From the IMG/VR virus record IMGVR_UViG_3300035182_002586, positions 310,001-374,000 of that record: a DNA stretch of 64,000 nucleotides. One strand, 5' to 3'. The translations under genes and the position numbers were made by a program. Below the pieces are notes generated by a model. The model searched no databases, had not been told where the DNA came from, and was given only the letters and a program-made list of their open reading frames with translations. Source of the stretch: a virus. Of this stretch, positions 17,223-25,134 are shown in pieces (the first letter of the stretch is position 1; every line of letters starts with the position of its first letter).

Positions 17223-17636
17223 TCAGGTGTCGCTCGGCGCGCTTTCGTCGTTCTGCGGCGGTTCCGGGGCATCCTCCGGCGTCTCGACCTTCACGAACGG
17301 GAACCGGCGCAGCATGTGCGCGTACTCCCGAACGGATACCTGCATACGATCCGAGCAGGTCGTGAACGTGGTCTTAGGCATCCCCTCAGCGAAACGAGCC
17401 GTGATCTGCGGCAGGGGCGCGTCGGCCGAGAGGCGCATGTCGAACGAGGACAGTACGCCGATCTGTCTCTCCCCCGCGTAGATCTTCGAGACGACGGAGT
17501 AGGTCTGCCCCGTGGCGTCCGCGTCCGCTCGCCCCTCGCGCTTCATCCGCTCCAGGTCGTCGGCCGGGACGGTACCCCTGCGCTGGCTGATCACCACCAC
17601 GAGGTCGTCGTCCCCCACTTCGATCGTCTTCGGCAT
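17223..17636 (-). CDS. Hypothetical protein, 137 aa, paralogue of the 59105 gene
   Basis: Begins MPKTIEVGDDDLVVVIS at ATG 17636, with GGAGGATC right upstream. The middle and end (VLSSFDMRLSAD, RFAEGMPKT, RRFPFVKVETP) match VSSLEMRMSEA, RFAEGMTPE and CFPFVRIESP in the protein at 59105-59407, so the two appear to be distant copies. The tail is Pro/Glu rich. Function unknown. It is divergent from the plus-strand gene at 17734. Confidence 0.7.
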   Translation of the reverse strand: MPKTIEVGDDDLVVVISQRRGTVPADDLERMKREGRADADATGQTYSVVSKIYAGERQIGVLSSFDMRLSADAPLPQITARFAEGMPKTTFTTCSDRMQVSVREYAHMLRRFPFVKVETPEDAPEPPQNDESAPSDT

Positions 17637-17733
17637 CTGATCCTCCATCCCGGGCGGGGCCCGTACCCCTCGGAAGAGCGAAAAAGAGATCCTCCGGGAT
17701 GGATCAGACCCACCCACGCACGGTAGGAGGGAC

Positions 17734-18126
17734 ATGAGCGTCACTTTCAGCATCATCGGCGGGGAAACGGACATCGACAGCATGATCGACAGCATGCCGG
17801 AGGACGAGGACGCCATGTACGACAACATGGTGAACGTCTCCAACGCCAACGCGCGGGAACTCCTCATCGCCCTCGGCGCCCCCGGCGCCGACGAGTACCA
17901 GCCGTGTGGGTCGCTTCCGTCCCCCGAGTTCGCCCGCCTCTGCATGCAGGTGGTGAACAGCAACGTGGAAGACCCCGGCCGTGATGCCGTGGAGCCCCTG
18001 CGCAGCGCCGACCAGGCCCGCTTCATCATCTGCGGGCGTCGTCCCGACTACATCAAAGACACGGTGCGTCGTCTGTGGGCTCTGGCGCTCACGGCCCCCG
18101 CCGGCAGTGTAATCTCTTGGGGGTGA
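17734..18126 (+). CDS. Conserved phage hypothetical protein, 130 aa
   Basis: First plus-strand gene of the accessory region, with GGAGGGAC directly before ATG 17734. The pattern MSVTFSIIGG ... NVSNANARELLIALG ... FIICGRRPDYIKDTVRRL is one I associate with small unannotated proteins of large phages; no function is known to me. Followed 2 nt later by a second plus-strand gene. The 97-nt divergent space to 17636 lacks the GGTGTA element and shows no clear promoter. Confidence 0.75.
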   Translation: MSVTFSIIGGETDIDSMIDSMPEDEDAMYDNMVNVSNANARELLIALGAPGADEYQPCGSLPSPEFARLCMQVVNSNVEDPGRDAVEPLRSADQARFIICGRRPDYIKDTVRRLWALALTAPAGSVISWG

Positions 18127-18128
18127 CC

Positions 18129-18374
18129 ATGATCGACATCGACGACGAACGCATCGAGATGCTCAAAGAGCTGCACGCAGACGCCCGGGCCGAGATGCTC
18201 GACGAGCTGTACGCAGAGGCCCAAGAACAGGCCGCGAAGGAAGCGTACGAAGCCGAGTTCGAGGGCTGCGAGCCGCCGATGTCATTCGAGGAGTTCTTCG
18301 CTGCTTGGCGCAAGCGCGTGTCCACTCTGCCTGCACCCCCGCCGGTCGACGAGGACGACGACATCCCGTTCTAG
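18129..18374 (+). CDS. Small acidic coiled-coil protein
   Basis: 81 residues, very acidic and helical (MIDIDDERIEMLKELHADAR, EAQEQAAKEAYEAEFEG), ending in a Pro-rich and Asp-rich tail. GGGGGTGACC before the ATG provides a ribosome site. Probably co-transcribed with the gene before it. Overlaps the end of the convergent gene at 18371 by 4 nt. Family unknown. Confidence 0.7.
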   Translation: MIDIDDERIEMLKELHADARAEMLDELYAEAQEQAAKEAYEAEFEGCEPPMSFEEFFAAWRKRVSTLPAPPPVDEDDDIPF

Positions 18375-18640
18375 CGACGGGGCCTGCGTTCGACAACTTG
18401 CAGAAGGGGGTCCAGAGGAACGTTCTCGTATATCGTCCCTGCCTCCATGAGGGCGACGAGATCCTCGTCCTCGACGTAGTACAGGGGAGCGTTCGGGTGC
18501 AGACCAGGCGCCTTGTTCACGATGAGCTGCCCCAACCTGGAGTGTGGCTGCATCAACCAGATCTGGAGCAACTTCTCGATGATAGCGCGCTTCTGCTCGG
18601 GGGTTTCGGCGCGTCCATGGATCGGGCGGTCGGCAGGCAT
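18371..18640 (-). CDS. Hypothetical protein, 89 aa
   Basis: Sequence MPADRPIHGRAETPEQKRA, a helical stretch IIEKLLQIWLMQPHSRLGQLI and an acidic strand YYVEDEDLVALMEAG. A GGTGTA element ends 11 nt before ATG 18640, and no Shine-Dalgarno is visible, which suggests a leaderless or SD-independent start. No family recognised. Confidence 0.7.
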   Translation of the reverse strand: MPADRPIHGRAETPEQKRAIIEKLLQIWLMQPHSRLGQLIVNKAPGLHPNAPLYYVEDEDLVALMEAGTIYENVPLDPLLQVVERRPRR

Positions 18641-18651
18641 GGGGTCGGATC

Positions 18652-18657
18652 TACACC
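18652..18657 (-). promoter_or_regulatory. GGTGTA element before the 89-aa gene
   Basis: CCGGTGTAGATCCG on the minus strand, 11 nt before ATG 18640. The next 7 bases are identical at the 19035 site. Confidence 0.6.
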
Positions 18658-18664
18658 GGGCACG

Positions 18665-19024
18665 TTAGAAGTTGTCATCCGTGCGGAGCCGGTCCCACAG
18701 AGTTGGCCGAAAGATGGCGCTCAGCGTGATCATGGGAGCTGGAGCCAAGGGTTCCATGTCGATCCGCAAGTTCGCGAGGGCGCTCGGATCGATGAAGGCG
18801 CCACGCTCCGTCAAAATGGGCAGGATCTCCCTCATCTGACGCTCGATCCGACGCTGGACATCGGACACGAGCGTCAGACGTGCCAGGAGCAGATCCTCCC
18901 TCGTGAGAAGATACCGCAGACGCCCCCACTCCTCGTGCACTTGACGCGCATCTGTGGCGGCCAGGAACCGTTGCACGGTCGAAGTGAGTGCGTTCAGAAG
19001 CTCTTCGGCGTCTTTGGGGTCCAC
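18665..19024 (-). CDS. Hypothetical helical protein, 119 aa, GTG start
   Basis: Starts with GTG 19024 (GTG GAC CCC AAA), exactly 10 nt after a GGTGTA element. Mostly helical with a long charged helix (REDLLLARLTLVSDVQRRIERQM). The end (ITLSAIFRPTLWDRLRTDD) is typical of small phage proteins. Function unknown. The start-codon choice rests on the spacing to the control element, since no ribosome site is visible. Confidence 0.7.
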   Translation of the reverse strand: MDPKDAEELLNALTSTVQRFLAATDARQVHEEWGRLRYLLTREDLLLARLTLVSDVQRRIERQMREILPILTERGAFIDPSALANLRIDMEPLAPAPMITLSAIFRPTLWDRLRTDDNF

Positions 19025-19034
19025 CCTACGGATC

Positions 19035-19040
19035 TACACC
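19035..19040 (-). promoter_or_regulatory. GGTGTA element before the 119-aa gene
   Basis: GGTGTAGATCCG on the minus strand, 10 nt before GTG 19024. Confidence 0.6.
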
Positions 19041-19042
19041 GC

Positions 19043-19573
19043 CTAGACGCTCCAATAGAAGGTGAGGAACAGCTCGAACTCAGGGTTGGTGATGCCGAGG
19101 TCGGCCGCGACCTGAGGGAGCCCCCGAATCGCACAGTCGAGTTCGGTGTGGGGGACGGAACAGACCGGGTTGCTGCCTTGGGCTTCTCCGGTCTGGCGCA
19201 TCAACTTGAACCCCACCGCGAGAGGGCCCGACGGGTCCCGGATGCTCGACTCCACAGCTCCTACATCGTGGATGCCAAGGTCACAGTAGTCCCGATCCAC
19301 GAACTCGTAGATGCCGCTCTCTCGCAAGTCTGCCCAGCAGTCCTCGGCGTTGTTGTAGCCCGCGATGCTCTTCGCGAACTTGCGGAACCGCGCGGAGAAG
19401 ACTTCCTTTGGCTTTTCGGTGAAGGGGCCACCACACGAGGGGCAGAACTTCTGCCCCTCGGATTCCGGTGTGTGACCCCTGCTGCACAGCATCTCCGTGC
19501 CCTTCTTCTCGAAGAACTGGTCCCGCGTCACGCGAAAACCGTAGACGACGTACGCACTTCCATCCGCGCCCAT
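19043..19573 (-). CDS. Zinc-ribbon protein, 176 aa
   Basis: Residues 30-50 contain CSRGHTPESEGQKFCPSCGG, a zinc ribbon with C-x2-H or C-x2-G-H and C-x2-C ligands. The N-terminus (YVVYGFRVTRDQFFEK) and the remainder (YCDLGIHDVGA, VGFKLMRQTG) are beta rich. It may bind nucleic acid or a host protein; no family recognised. Divergent from the acetyltransferase gene, sharing the palindromic control site at 19597-19613. GGAGGTC lies 7 nt before ATG 19573. Confidence 0.7.
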   Translation of the reverse strand: MGADGSAYVVYGFRVTRDQFFEKKGTEMLCSRGHTPESEGQKFCPSCGGPFTEKPKEVFSARFRKFAKSIAGYNNAEDCWADLRESGIYEFVDRDYCDLGIHDVGAVESSIRDPSGPLAVGFKLMRQTGEAQGSNPVCSVPHTELDCAIRGLPQVAADLGITNPEFELFLTFYWSV

Positions 19574-19596
19574 GCTGTGACCTCCGAGCGCGCCGG

Positions 19597-19613
19597 TACA
19601 CCACGTCGGTGTA
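19597..19613. promoter_or_regulatory. Divergent palindrome TACACC-N5-GGTGTA
   Basis: Two GGTGTA copies back to back. The plus copy (19608-19613) ends 10 nt before ATG 19624; the minus copy ends 23 nt before ATG 19573. Could be two promoter cores, an operator, or both. Confidence 0.65.
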
Positions 19614-19623
19614 TTCCTAGAGC

Positions 19624-20172
19624 ATGAGAGCCGCTCCGATGCTGCACCTGGTCCCCCTCCACGAGTCCCACCTGGACCACGTGATGACGTGGGTGAACGA
19701 CCACGAGGTGATGGCGTACTTCGCGGCACGCCAGAAGGACATCACGCGAGAGGAAGAGGCGGCGTACCTCAAGACGCTCATCGCGTCGAAGAACGACCGG
19801 GCGTTCTCGATCTTCGCCACGGACCGCAAGCTCTTCGCCGGGGACGATCTGAACCCCGGCACGTACGTCGGCCAGTGCTCGATCAACCAGATTCACTGGC
19901 CCTCCAAGAACGGCCGTCTCTTCCTCACGATCCGCAAGGAGATGCAGGGGCAGGGGTACGGGGCAGCCGCCATCGACGAACTCCTGACCCACCACGCCTT
20001 CAACCCCAAGCGACTCGGACTGCACAAGGTCTGGCTGATCGTCCAAGCGGAGAACCTGGCGGCGCAAGCGATGTACCTCAAAGCAGGCTTCGCGTTCGAG
20101 GGTCTGCTGAAAGACGAGTACCTCGTCGGAGACAAGTACTACGACATGGTGCGCATGGGCCGCATCGCCTGA
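19624..20172 (+). CDS. GNAT-family N-acetyltransferase
   Basis: 182 residues of the RimJ/RimL-type GNAT fold: acetyl-CoA loop KEMQGQGYGAAAIDELL near 105-120 (Q-x2-G-x-G/A), then a helix, KVWLIVQAENLAAQAMYLKAGF and EGLLKDEYLVGDKYYDMVRMG, the standard end of this family. Predicted to acetylate an amine, such as a protein N-terminus, a small molecule or an antibiotic; the target cannot be told. Directly preceded by the GGTGTA element at 10 nt. Followed 2 nt later by a gene of unknown function in the same direction. Confidence 0.88.
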   Translation: MRAAPMLHLVPLHESHLDHVMTWVNDHEVMAYFAARQKDITREEEAAYLKTLIASKNDRAFSIFATDRKLFAGDDLNPGTYVGQCSINQIHWPSKNGRLFLTIRKEMQGQGYGAAAIDELLTHHAFNPKRLGLHKVWLIVQAENLAAQAMYLKAGFAFEGLLKDEYLVGDKYYDMVRMGRIA

Positions 20173-20174
20173 TC

Positions 20175-21110
20175 ATGCCGCGCCTGCTCATCGACTGGCT
20201 CCACGATGGGGAACTCCCCATCTTCCGTGCCCCGGGTGCCGTGTACCACGTCCTGCCCTACGAGGGCGACGTGCCTAGCTGGCAGCCGACCTTCAACCTC
20301 AGGGAGAAGGTCATCGTCCCCCTACGTGAAGTCCTCATCCAAGACCTAGTGCCCTTGCTCCGGGCCCTGCTCGACGAAGCCCCGGAGGAGGCCCTCGTCA
20401 TCGTCACATTCCGCACGTACTGCGAAGAGTTCGAGTTCACGTGCATGGGTGTCGCTTCCATCGACCCCTGCCCAGAGGAGCTGGCCTCCGGCACCGAGGA
20501 GCGAGGACCGCCTCCCCTGTCTTGGCGGGTCGACCCCGCCTCGTGCGGAACGCCAGAAGAGCTGGCCCCGCTGGTCCTCGATACCATCCGTGGTCGTGGG
20601 GGCCGGAACGTCGCGCGTCTTCACCCGGTCACCCGCGAGATGTATCGACGGATGATCGCGAAGCGTGAGGACCACCAGCGACGCCTCGACTGGAGCAGGG
20701 AGAACCCGGACCACGAAGAGAACGCGTGGTTTGAGGCCATGGCTCAGGGGTTGATCGACAGGTTCGAGCAGAGCCGTCTCGCGCGCGTGGAGAAAGAGCG
20801 GCAGGAAGCCAGGGCCCGAAGCCTCCTCCTGGAAGTGCTCTCCCCGGCACAGGCAGCGTCCCTACAGGAACACGGACACTTCGAGGTGCGGGGGCGAGAC
20901 GGGCGGAACTACCGCATCAAGAACGGCTTCGCCCACAACGTGTTCCTGCTCGACGAGGCCGGCACTGCCAAGGTCGAGTACTGCATCATCACGCGGGACC
21001 CTACGCCCCTCTCGGATCACATGCTCGCGCAGAAGCTCCTCCTGGAGTCCTGCCCCGAGGTGTTTCACGAGATCGCGAACTTCCGCGACCTGACGGCTCC
21101 GAGCCCCTAG
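20175..21110 (+). CDS. Phage protein with conserved C-terminal alpha/beta domain
   Basis: 311 residues from ATG 20175, 2 nt after the acetyltransferase stop. The C-terminal 90 residues (LSPAQAASLQEHGHFEVRG, YRIKNGFAHNVFLLDE, PLSDHMLAQKLLLES, EIANF) match a domain I have seen in many large phage proteins without known function. The central region is a charged helix (RRMIAKREDHQRRLDWSREN). No catalytic motif evident. Ends 4 nt into the convergent gene at 21107. Confidence 0.75.
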   Translation: MPRLLIDWLHDGELPIFRAPGAVYHVLPYEGDVPSWQPTFNLREKVIVPLREVLIQDLVPLLRALLDEAPEEALVIVTFRTYCEEFEFTCMGVASIDPCPEELASGTEERGPPPLSWRVDPASCGTPEELAPLVLDTIRGRGGRNVARLHPVTREMYRRMIAKREDHQRRLDWSRENPDHEENAWFEAMAQGLIDRFEQSRLARVEKERQEARARSLLLEVLSPAQAASLQEHGHFEVRGRDGRNYRIKNGFAHNVFLLDEAGTAKVEYCIITRDPTPLSDHMLAQKLLLESCPEVFHEIANFRDLTAPSP

Positions 21111-21394
21111 TGCGCCTGCGCCTTCCGGCGGGACACCTTCTTGGTGACCTTGCGCTCCCGGGCGCGCTTCTCCCGGTGCTCGTTGCCGACCAGGTGGCCG
21201 ATGACGTGCGCCGTCCCGTTCGTCTGGTCGAGGATCTTCCTCCAGCGAGCGTCGACCTCCACGAAGCGCTGAACCCTTGGGTTGCGCAGGAGGCGGTCTC
21301 GCTCTTTCAGCAGCTCGACCCCCTCCTCGAAGAGGTCGGCGAAGCGGTCCACGGCCTCTTCGACGGCCACGGTCCGACCGGTCTTGCGGGCCAT
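21107..21394 (-). CDS. Small basic protein, 95 aa
   Basis: Start ATG 21394 follows AGGAGGGTTG, an excellent ribosome site, and overlaps the preceding stop as TGATG. Helical (VDRFADLFEEGVELLKERDRLL) and strongly basic at the C-terminus (REKRARERKVTKKVSRRK), compatible with nucleic-acid binding. Family unknown. Confidence 0.7.
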   Translation of the reverse strand: MARKTGRTVAVEEAVDRFADLFEEGVELLKERDRLLRNPRVQRFVEVDARWRKILDQTNGTAHVIGHLVGNEHREKRARERKVTKKVSRRKAQAH

Positions 21395-22074
21395 CAACCC
21401 TCCTCGCTGCGCTTGTAGCCTTCCACGTCGAACAGCTCGAAGGGCTCGCCGCCGTAGATGCGCTTCTTGCCAACGTCCTGGTCGAAGTTGTAGGGGCGGT
21501 GTTCGTACTGGAGTTCGTCGGCCTCGCCCTCTTCGCTGGGAGGCTGTTCGACGAGTCCCGTGGCAGCGAGGAACGCTGCCTGCTCCGTCTTGTTCATCTC
21601 GCCGTAGCGGACGACCCAAGGGTTCTCGTTCGCCGAGCAGAGGTTGAAGCACGCGCCACGGTGCGTCTCGTCCTTCGCCACCTCGTCGAGGAGCTTCGCC
21701 ACCCCGAGCATCGTCTCGGCCACTTGGGTCCGCTCAGTGCGCCACGGCTTGGACGGATCCATTTCAATCCACGAGTGCTCCTCGTAGAAGCTACGCAGCG
21801 CGGCCGCCAACGCACCGAGGTTCTCGCGCGCCACCCACACGCGGTCGTAGGTCGAGCCGAGGACCAGGTTGTCCCTCTCGGAGAGCTTCCCGGAGTTGAA
21901 GAGAGGCCAGAACTTGGCTAGCTTCGCCTTGTCGTTCCACGGGAAGTCGCCGAACCCGGTCTTCTTGGCGATCACGTCCCACGCATGGGGAGCGTAGGCG
22001 TGGTTGTTCCGGGCAGCGCCCACGTAGACCACATCCCCCTGCTTGTTGATGGCGTAGACCGAGCTGTAACTCAT
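21394..22074 (-). CDS. Hypothetical protein, 226 aa
   Basis: Start MSYSSVYAINKQGDVVYVGAA at ATG 22074, 9 nt after a GGTGTA element; the longer frame upstream runs through the terminator hairpin. Contains TYDRVWVAREN, a helix ALAAALRSFYEEHSW and GACFNLCSANENPW. No catalytic motif recognised. Coupled to the next gene by stop-start overlap. Confidence 0.75.
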   Translation of the reverse strand: MSYSSVYAINKQGDVVYVGAARNNHAYAPHAWDVIAKKTGFGDFPWNDKAKLAKFWPLFNSGKLSERDNLVLGSTYDRVWVARENLGALAAALRSFYEEHSWIEMDPSKPWRTERTQVAETMLGVAKLLDEVAKDETHRGACFNLCSANENPWVVRYGEMNKTEQAAFLAATGLVEQPPSEEGEADELQYEHRPYNFDQDVGKKRIYGGEPFELFDVEGYKRSEEG

Positions 22075-22083
22075 GCCCTCTAA

Positions 22084-22089
22084 TACACC
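22084..22089 (-). promoter_or_regulatory. GGTGTA element before the 226-aa gene
   Basis: GAGGTGTATTAGAGGGC on the minus strand, 9 nt before ATG 22074, abutting the terminator hairpin. Confidence 0.6.
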
Positions 22090-22135
22090 TCGGCCCGCAG
22101 ACCGACCCATCCGAAGATGGGGGTTGCGGGCCGAG
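22089..22135 (-). terminator. Long hairpin with TTCG loop
   Basis: CTCGGCCCGCA pairs with TGCGGGCCGAG, and inside it CCCATC-TTCG-GATGGG forms a second stem with a stable tetraloop as read on the minus strand. It sits 21 nt after the stop of the 269-aa gene. There is no T run, so termination strength is uncertain. Confidence 0.7.
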
Positions 22136-22155
22136 AGGCGCTTGAGCGCGGTGGG

Positions 22156-22965
22156 TCACTCGTCGTCGTGGAGCTTGAGGTAGCGCTCGATGGCCGGCGT
22201 CACCTTCTTGCGCTTCCAGTTGTCGAAGGACTTCATCGCGAGGTCCCCCGTGAACTGCTTGGCGAACCCGGGCAGCAGGCCCTTGTTGATGATGTCCTTC
22301 GCCGTCAGACCTTCCGAGGTCATGTGGAAGAACTGCGGCAGGTCCGGGTGGATCGTCTTGAGGAACTCCATGAACTTGTGGAGCTGCTCGGCCGTCATGG
22401 CCTGATCCATCTTCTTGAAGGCGTTCGGATCCTCCGGGTCGATCTGAACGAAGTGCCCCTCGTCGTCCTCGTGCCCGCCGGGCCCGTGGTACTTCTGACG
22501 GCGCTTGTTCTTCGCCATCTTGTTGAGGGCGAACTTCTTGAGCCCATCGAGCACGTAGCTCTCGGCCTGATGGACGTTATAGCTGCCCGAGAAGCTGTGC
22601 CCGTGGAGCAGTTCGAGCTGGTAGTCGCTCAGCGTGTCGTGCACGTCGGGCGTCTTGAACCCGAGGGCGTAGAGCATCTTGGCGGCTCGATCCCCGAGCG
22701 TGGCTCCGTACCCGTGGGGAAGCTTGTTCATGAGACGCGGGCTCGACGTGTCGAACTCCGCAGCCGGGGTCCCGTGGATGTCGGGCATGTTCTTGACGCC
22801 CGCGCGGAGGAACTCGGCGTAGACGAGAAGACCGAACGCCTGCGCGACGGAATCCGTCGCGAGACGCATGAAGCCGAGCATCAGGCGGTAGCCCCTCGGC
22901 ATGGAGGCACCGATGCGGCGCTGGAGGTCGAGGGCGGCCGAGGCAAGGCGGCGCTGAAGGCTCAT
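22156..22965 (-). CDS. Hypothetical protein, 269 aa
   Basis: Start MSLQRRLASAALDLQRRIG at ATG 22965 with AAAGG upstream. Helical N-terminus, a His/Gly/Asp-rich loop (KYHGPGGHEDDEGHF) and a C-terminal basic part (SFDNWKRKKVTPAIERYL). Family unknown. The GATACGCCTTTTATC sequence about 15 nt before the start is an inverted-repeat-like stretch of unknown meaning. Confidence 0.75.
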   Translation of the reverse strand: MSLQRRLASAALDLQRRIGASMPRGYRLMLGFMRLATDSVAQAFGLLVYAEFLRAGVKNMPDIHGTPAAEFDTSSPRLMNKLPHGYGATLGDRAAKMLYALGFKTPDVHDTLSDYQLELLHGHSFSGSYNVHQAESYVLDGLKKFALNKMAKNKRRQKYHGPGGHEDDEGHFVQIDPEDPNAFKKMDQAMTAEQLHKFMEFLKTIHPDLPQFFHMTSEGLTAKDIINKGLLPGFAKQFTGDLAMKSFDNWKRKKVTPAIERYLKLHDDE

Positions 22966-23006
22966 GCCGTGCCTTTCCGATAAAAGGCGTATCAGCCGGG
23001 ACCCCA

Positions 23007-23246
23007 TTACTGCGCGGCTTCGTCGGAATACACCTCGTCTTCGACGAGCTTCGCGGGCACACCCCCCTTTTTCGGCCGTTTCGCGTACTGCGAAGGCCGG
23101 AAGAGGAAATCCGCCGCTGTGTCCAGAATGACGCTCGCCGGCACGTCTCGCTCCAGGGCCACCCCGTCGGCGTTCTTCCCGACGACAATCCACCCCCGGC
23201 GGAGGAGGACCTGTGCCGCCTTGAGGTTCTTGACCCTGATCTGCAT
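23007..23246 (-). CDS. Small hypothetical protein, 79 aa
   Basis: Starts MQIRVKNLKAAQVLLRRGW at ATG 23246, 10 nt after a GGTGTA element and lacking a Shine-Dalgarno. Has a beta-alpha-beta look and a basic-acidic tail. Family unknown. Confidence 0.65.
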   Translation of the reverse strand: MQIRVKNLKAAQVLLRRGWIVVGKNADGVALERDVPASVILDTAADFLFRPSQYAKRPKKGGVPAKLVEDEVYSDEAAQ

Positions 23247-23255
23247 ACCTGGGGG

Positions 23256-23948
23256 TTACACCGGGAAAAGCGCGTCGACGAACGGTTCGTGATCCCCGTG
23301 GAGACAGCGCACGTACAGAGAGTTCGAGAGAGCCAGGGCTCGTGTGCTCTGGATGGTTCGTACCACCTGGTCCCCCTTCCACCCCGTCACCAGGTGGAGA
23401 GCCGTACCGAGCACCAGGCCCGATCGATTGTGCCCAAACTCACAGGTGACCAGCACGGTCTTGCCCGCCTCGACCAACGCGGCTGCACGTCGTGCCGCCG
23501 ACACAACGAAGCCGAGGTCCCCCGAACGAAACCCCTCGTCCGTATCCAAGAAGGGTGCGCGGATGACTTCGACGCCCGGGAACTCCTCGTTGCGAGGCTG
23601 GTACTGCTCGGCACAGAGCACGACCGCGTGAAAACCCGCCTCCCACAACGCGGGCCCAATCGGAGGACGGCCTCCCTGCCAGAGGCGTGGATGGATCTCT
23701 GTTGCGTCGATGGACGTTCGGGTCTCGACCAAGGTGCTCGTGCAGAGCCAGTGGTCCTTCAAGTCGGGCTCCAGGATATACAGCGCCCCACCCTGCGTGT
23801 GAGCCCGGGCTTGCTCCCAGCCCATCGCGGTCACCCGTGCCCGCTCCCCCGCAATGAGCACCTCGTCCCCTGCCGCCAAGTCCCCACGAAGAGCCGGTTC
23901 TCGGCCTCCATCCTGACGGATTCGAGCCACAGAAAGCGCACGGAGCAT
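23256..23948 (-). CDS. Dual-specificity protein phosphatase-like protein
   Basis: 230 residues. The signature VTCEFGHNRSGLV gives C169 and R175 of the Cx5R phosphatase loop, and DATEIHPRLWQGGRPP matches the entry strand of dual-specificity phosphatases. APFLDTDE near 131-138 can supply the general acid aspartate. The residue before the catalytic cysteine is Thr rather than the usual His. An N-terminal beta extension of about 80 residues precedes the domain. Predicted to dephosphorylate a phosphoprotein or a nucleotide or RNA 5' end in the host. Divergent from the gene at 23987 across a palindromic control site. Confidence 0.8.
   Translation of the reverse strand: MLRALSVARIRQDGGREPALRGDLAAGDEVLIAGERARVTAMGWEQARAHTQGGALYILEPDLKDHWLCTSTLVETRTSIDATEIHPRLWQGGRPPIGPALWEAGFHAVVLCAEQYQPRNEEFPGVEVIRAPFLDTDEGFRSGDLGFVVSAARRAAALVEAGKTVLVTCEFGHNRSGLVLGTALHLVTGWKGDQVVRTIQSTRALALSNSLYVRCLHGDHEPFVDALFPV
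23257..23262 (-). promoter_or_regulatory. GGTGTA element before the 79-aa gene
   Basis: CCGGTGTAACCCCC on the minus strand, 10 nt before ATG 23246. It lies within the last codons of the phosphatase gene. Confidence 0.55.
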
Positions 23949-23958
23949 GGGCCGAGAC

Positions 23959-23974
23959 TACACCAGCCGGTGTA
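23959..23974. promoter_or_regulatory. Divergent palindrome TACACC-N4-GGTGTA
   Basis: The minus copy ends 10 nt before ATG 23948; the plus copy ends 12 nt before ATG 23987 and has the long form GGTGTACCGGCGCGC. Confidence 0.65.
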
Positions 23975-23986
23975 CCGGCGCGCCCG

Positions 23987-24364
23987 ATGACCCGCATCTT
24001 CCACGCCGTTCTCACCAAGAGACTGCACGTCACCGTCGCCGGAGAGTCCCTCGAAGAGGTCGAAGGGGCCCTGCGTAAGGCCGAGAAGGAAGATGAGATC
24101 GAGGACCTCCAGAAGACCGGGTGGTCCATCGAGGTCGACGACCCCATCGCGAACACGCTTCGGAGGACCACCGCCCGACCGGACGCCGTACCTACCACCT
24201 TCGACCCGCCGGACCACGGTGTTGTGAACGGCTACTGCGTCCCCCTCGGGGCGTACGTGAGGCAGAAGCCTGACTACCTGACCGAGGTGGAGAAGGACGC
24301 GCACGAGGCCGCACAGCAGCTCCACGCCAGGGTCCACAACGCAAAGCTGCCGGGGATCAAGTAG
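23987..24364 (+). CDS. Hypothetical protein, 125 aa
   Basis: Starts MTRIFHAVLTKRLHVTVAG after the GGTGTA element. The first 60 residues look like a small alpha/beta fold (LEEVEGALRKAEKEDEIEDL, WSIEVDDP), and the C-terminal half is a charged extension. Family unknown. It ends 2 nt before the convergent ATPase gene. Confidence 0.7.
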   Translation: MTRIFHAVLTKRLHVTVAGESLEEVEGALRKAEKEDEIEDLQKTGWSIEVDDPIANTLRRTTARPDAVPTTFDPPDHGVVNGYCVPLGAYVRQKPDYLTEVEKDAHEAAQQLHARVHNAKLPGIK

Positions 24365-24366
24365 GG

Positions 24367-25077
24367 CTACTTCTCCCTCTTGTTCGCGTTGATCGCCGCC
24401 TGGATCGCCTGGTAGCGCTTGCGCGAGATGTCAGCGAGCTTCTCGATCGACCGGGACCTGACCGGTTTGTTGCACCACGCGGTCAGGTCCGCCGGGTGCT
24501 TCTTGTCGTCCCCGAAGTGCACATAGTGGTGGGGGACCGAGAGGAGCTGCGTGACCAACGCCTTCGAGTGCGTGACCACGAAGACCCCCTTGGTCATCTC
24601 CGGGAGGCTCTGCGAGAACTCTGCGATGGCCACCCCCACCCCGGCCGCCCATGAGTCCGAGAGCCCGAGGTCCGGCTCGTCCCAAAACACCATGTGTGGG
24701 TTCTTGCGGTTCCGACACGTGGCGATGCCAGTGGTCACGGTGCGCGCCGAGACCTGACCGGTCGACTCGAAGCCCTCGTCCCCGTAGATGAAGGCGTTCG
24801 CCATCCCGCCACCGGTGCGGCCCTGCATCGAGACCGCCATCGGCTCGATCCTCGGTTCCACCTCACGGCAGATCTGCGAGATGATTCGCCGGGCTACGCT
24901 CTTGCCAGAGGCGTTGTCCCCCACGAGGATGACGAGGTTCGACTCCGACTTCGCGGGGATCCACAGGTGGGGGACCGGGACTTTCCCGTCCGCCTGCGGG
25001 TGGAACATCACGAACTCGTCGAAGAGGATCTTGAGGATGTCCCCCGCCCCCTTGGCTTTCCACTTGCGGTCGCTCAT
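24367..25077 (-). CDS. Stand-alone ABC-type ATPase
   Basis: 236 residues with Walker A LVGDNASGKSVARR near 50-63, Walker B HMVFWDEPDLGLSDSW near 127-143 and a switch FVVTHSKAL near 163-171. The WDEPDLGLSD wording is typical of ABC or Rad50-like ATPases rather than transport proteins; no coiled coil and no membrane segments are present. May act on nucleic acids or in a toxin-antitoxin or defence-like role. Start ATG 25077. Confidence 0.8.
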   Translation of the reverse strand: MSDRKWKAKGAGDILKILFDEFVMFHPQADGKVPVPHLWIPAKSESNLVILVGDNASGKSVARRIISQICREVEPRIEPMAVSMQGRTGGGMANAFIYGDEGFESTGQVSARTVTTGIATCRNRKNPHMVFWDEPDLGLSDSWAAGVGVAIAEFSQSLPEMTKGVFVVTHSKALVTQLLSVPHHYVHFGDDKKHPADLTAWCNKPVRSRSIEKLADISRKRYQAIQAAINANKREK

Positions 25078-25134
25078 CTCCCCCTACTACTTCGTGGCGG
25101 GCCGCTGATCCATCGAAGGCTTCGCCTTGGCCGG

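Noticed and set aside
23029-23034. GGTGTA copy at the end of the 79-aa gene
   Set aside because: Falls in coding sequence, about 64 nt before the next start; too far to count as a start-associated element.
24694-25134. Extension of the zinc-ribbon frame upstream to an ATG at 24694
   Set aside because: It lies opposite the ATPase gene, whose motifs are clear, and is shadow in composition.
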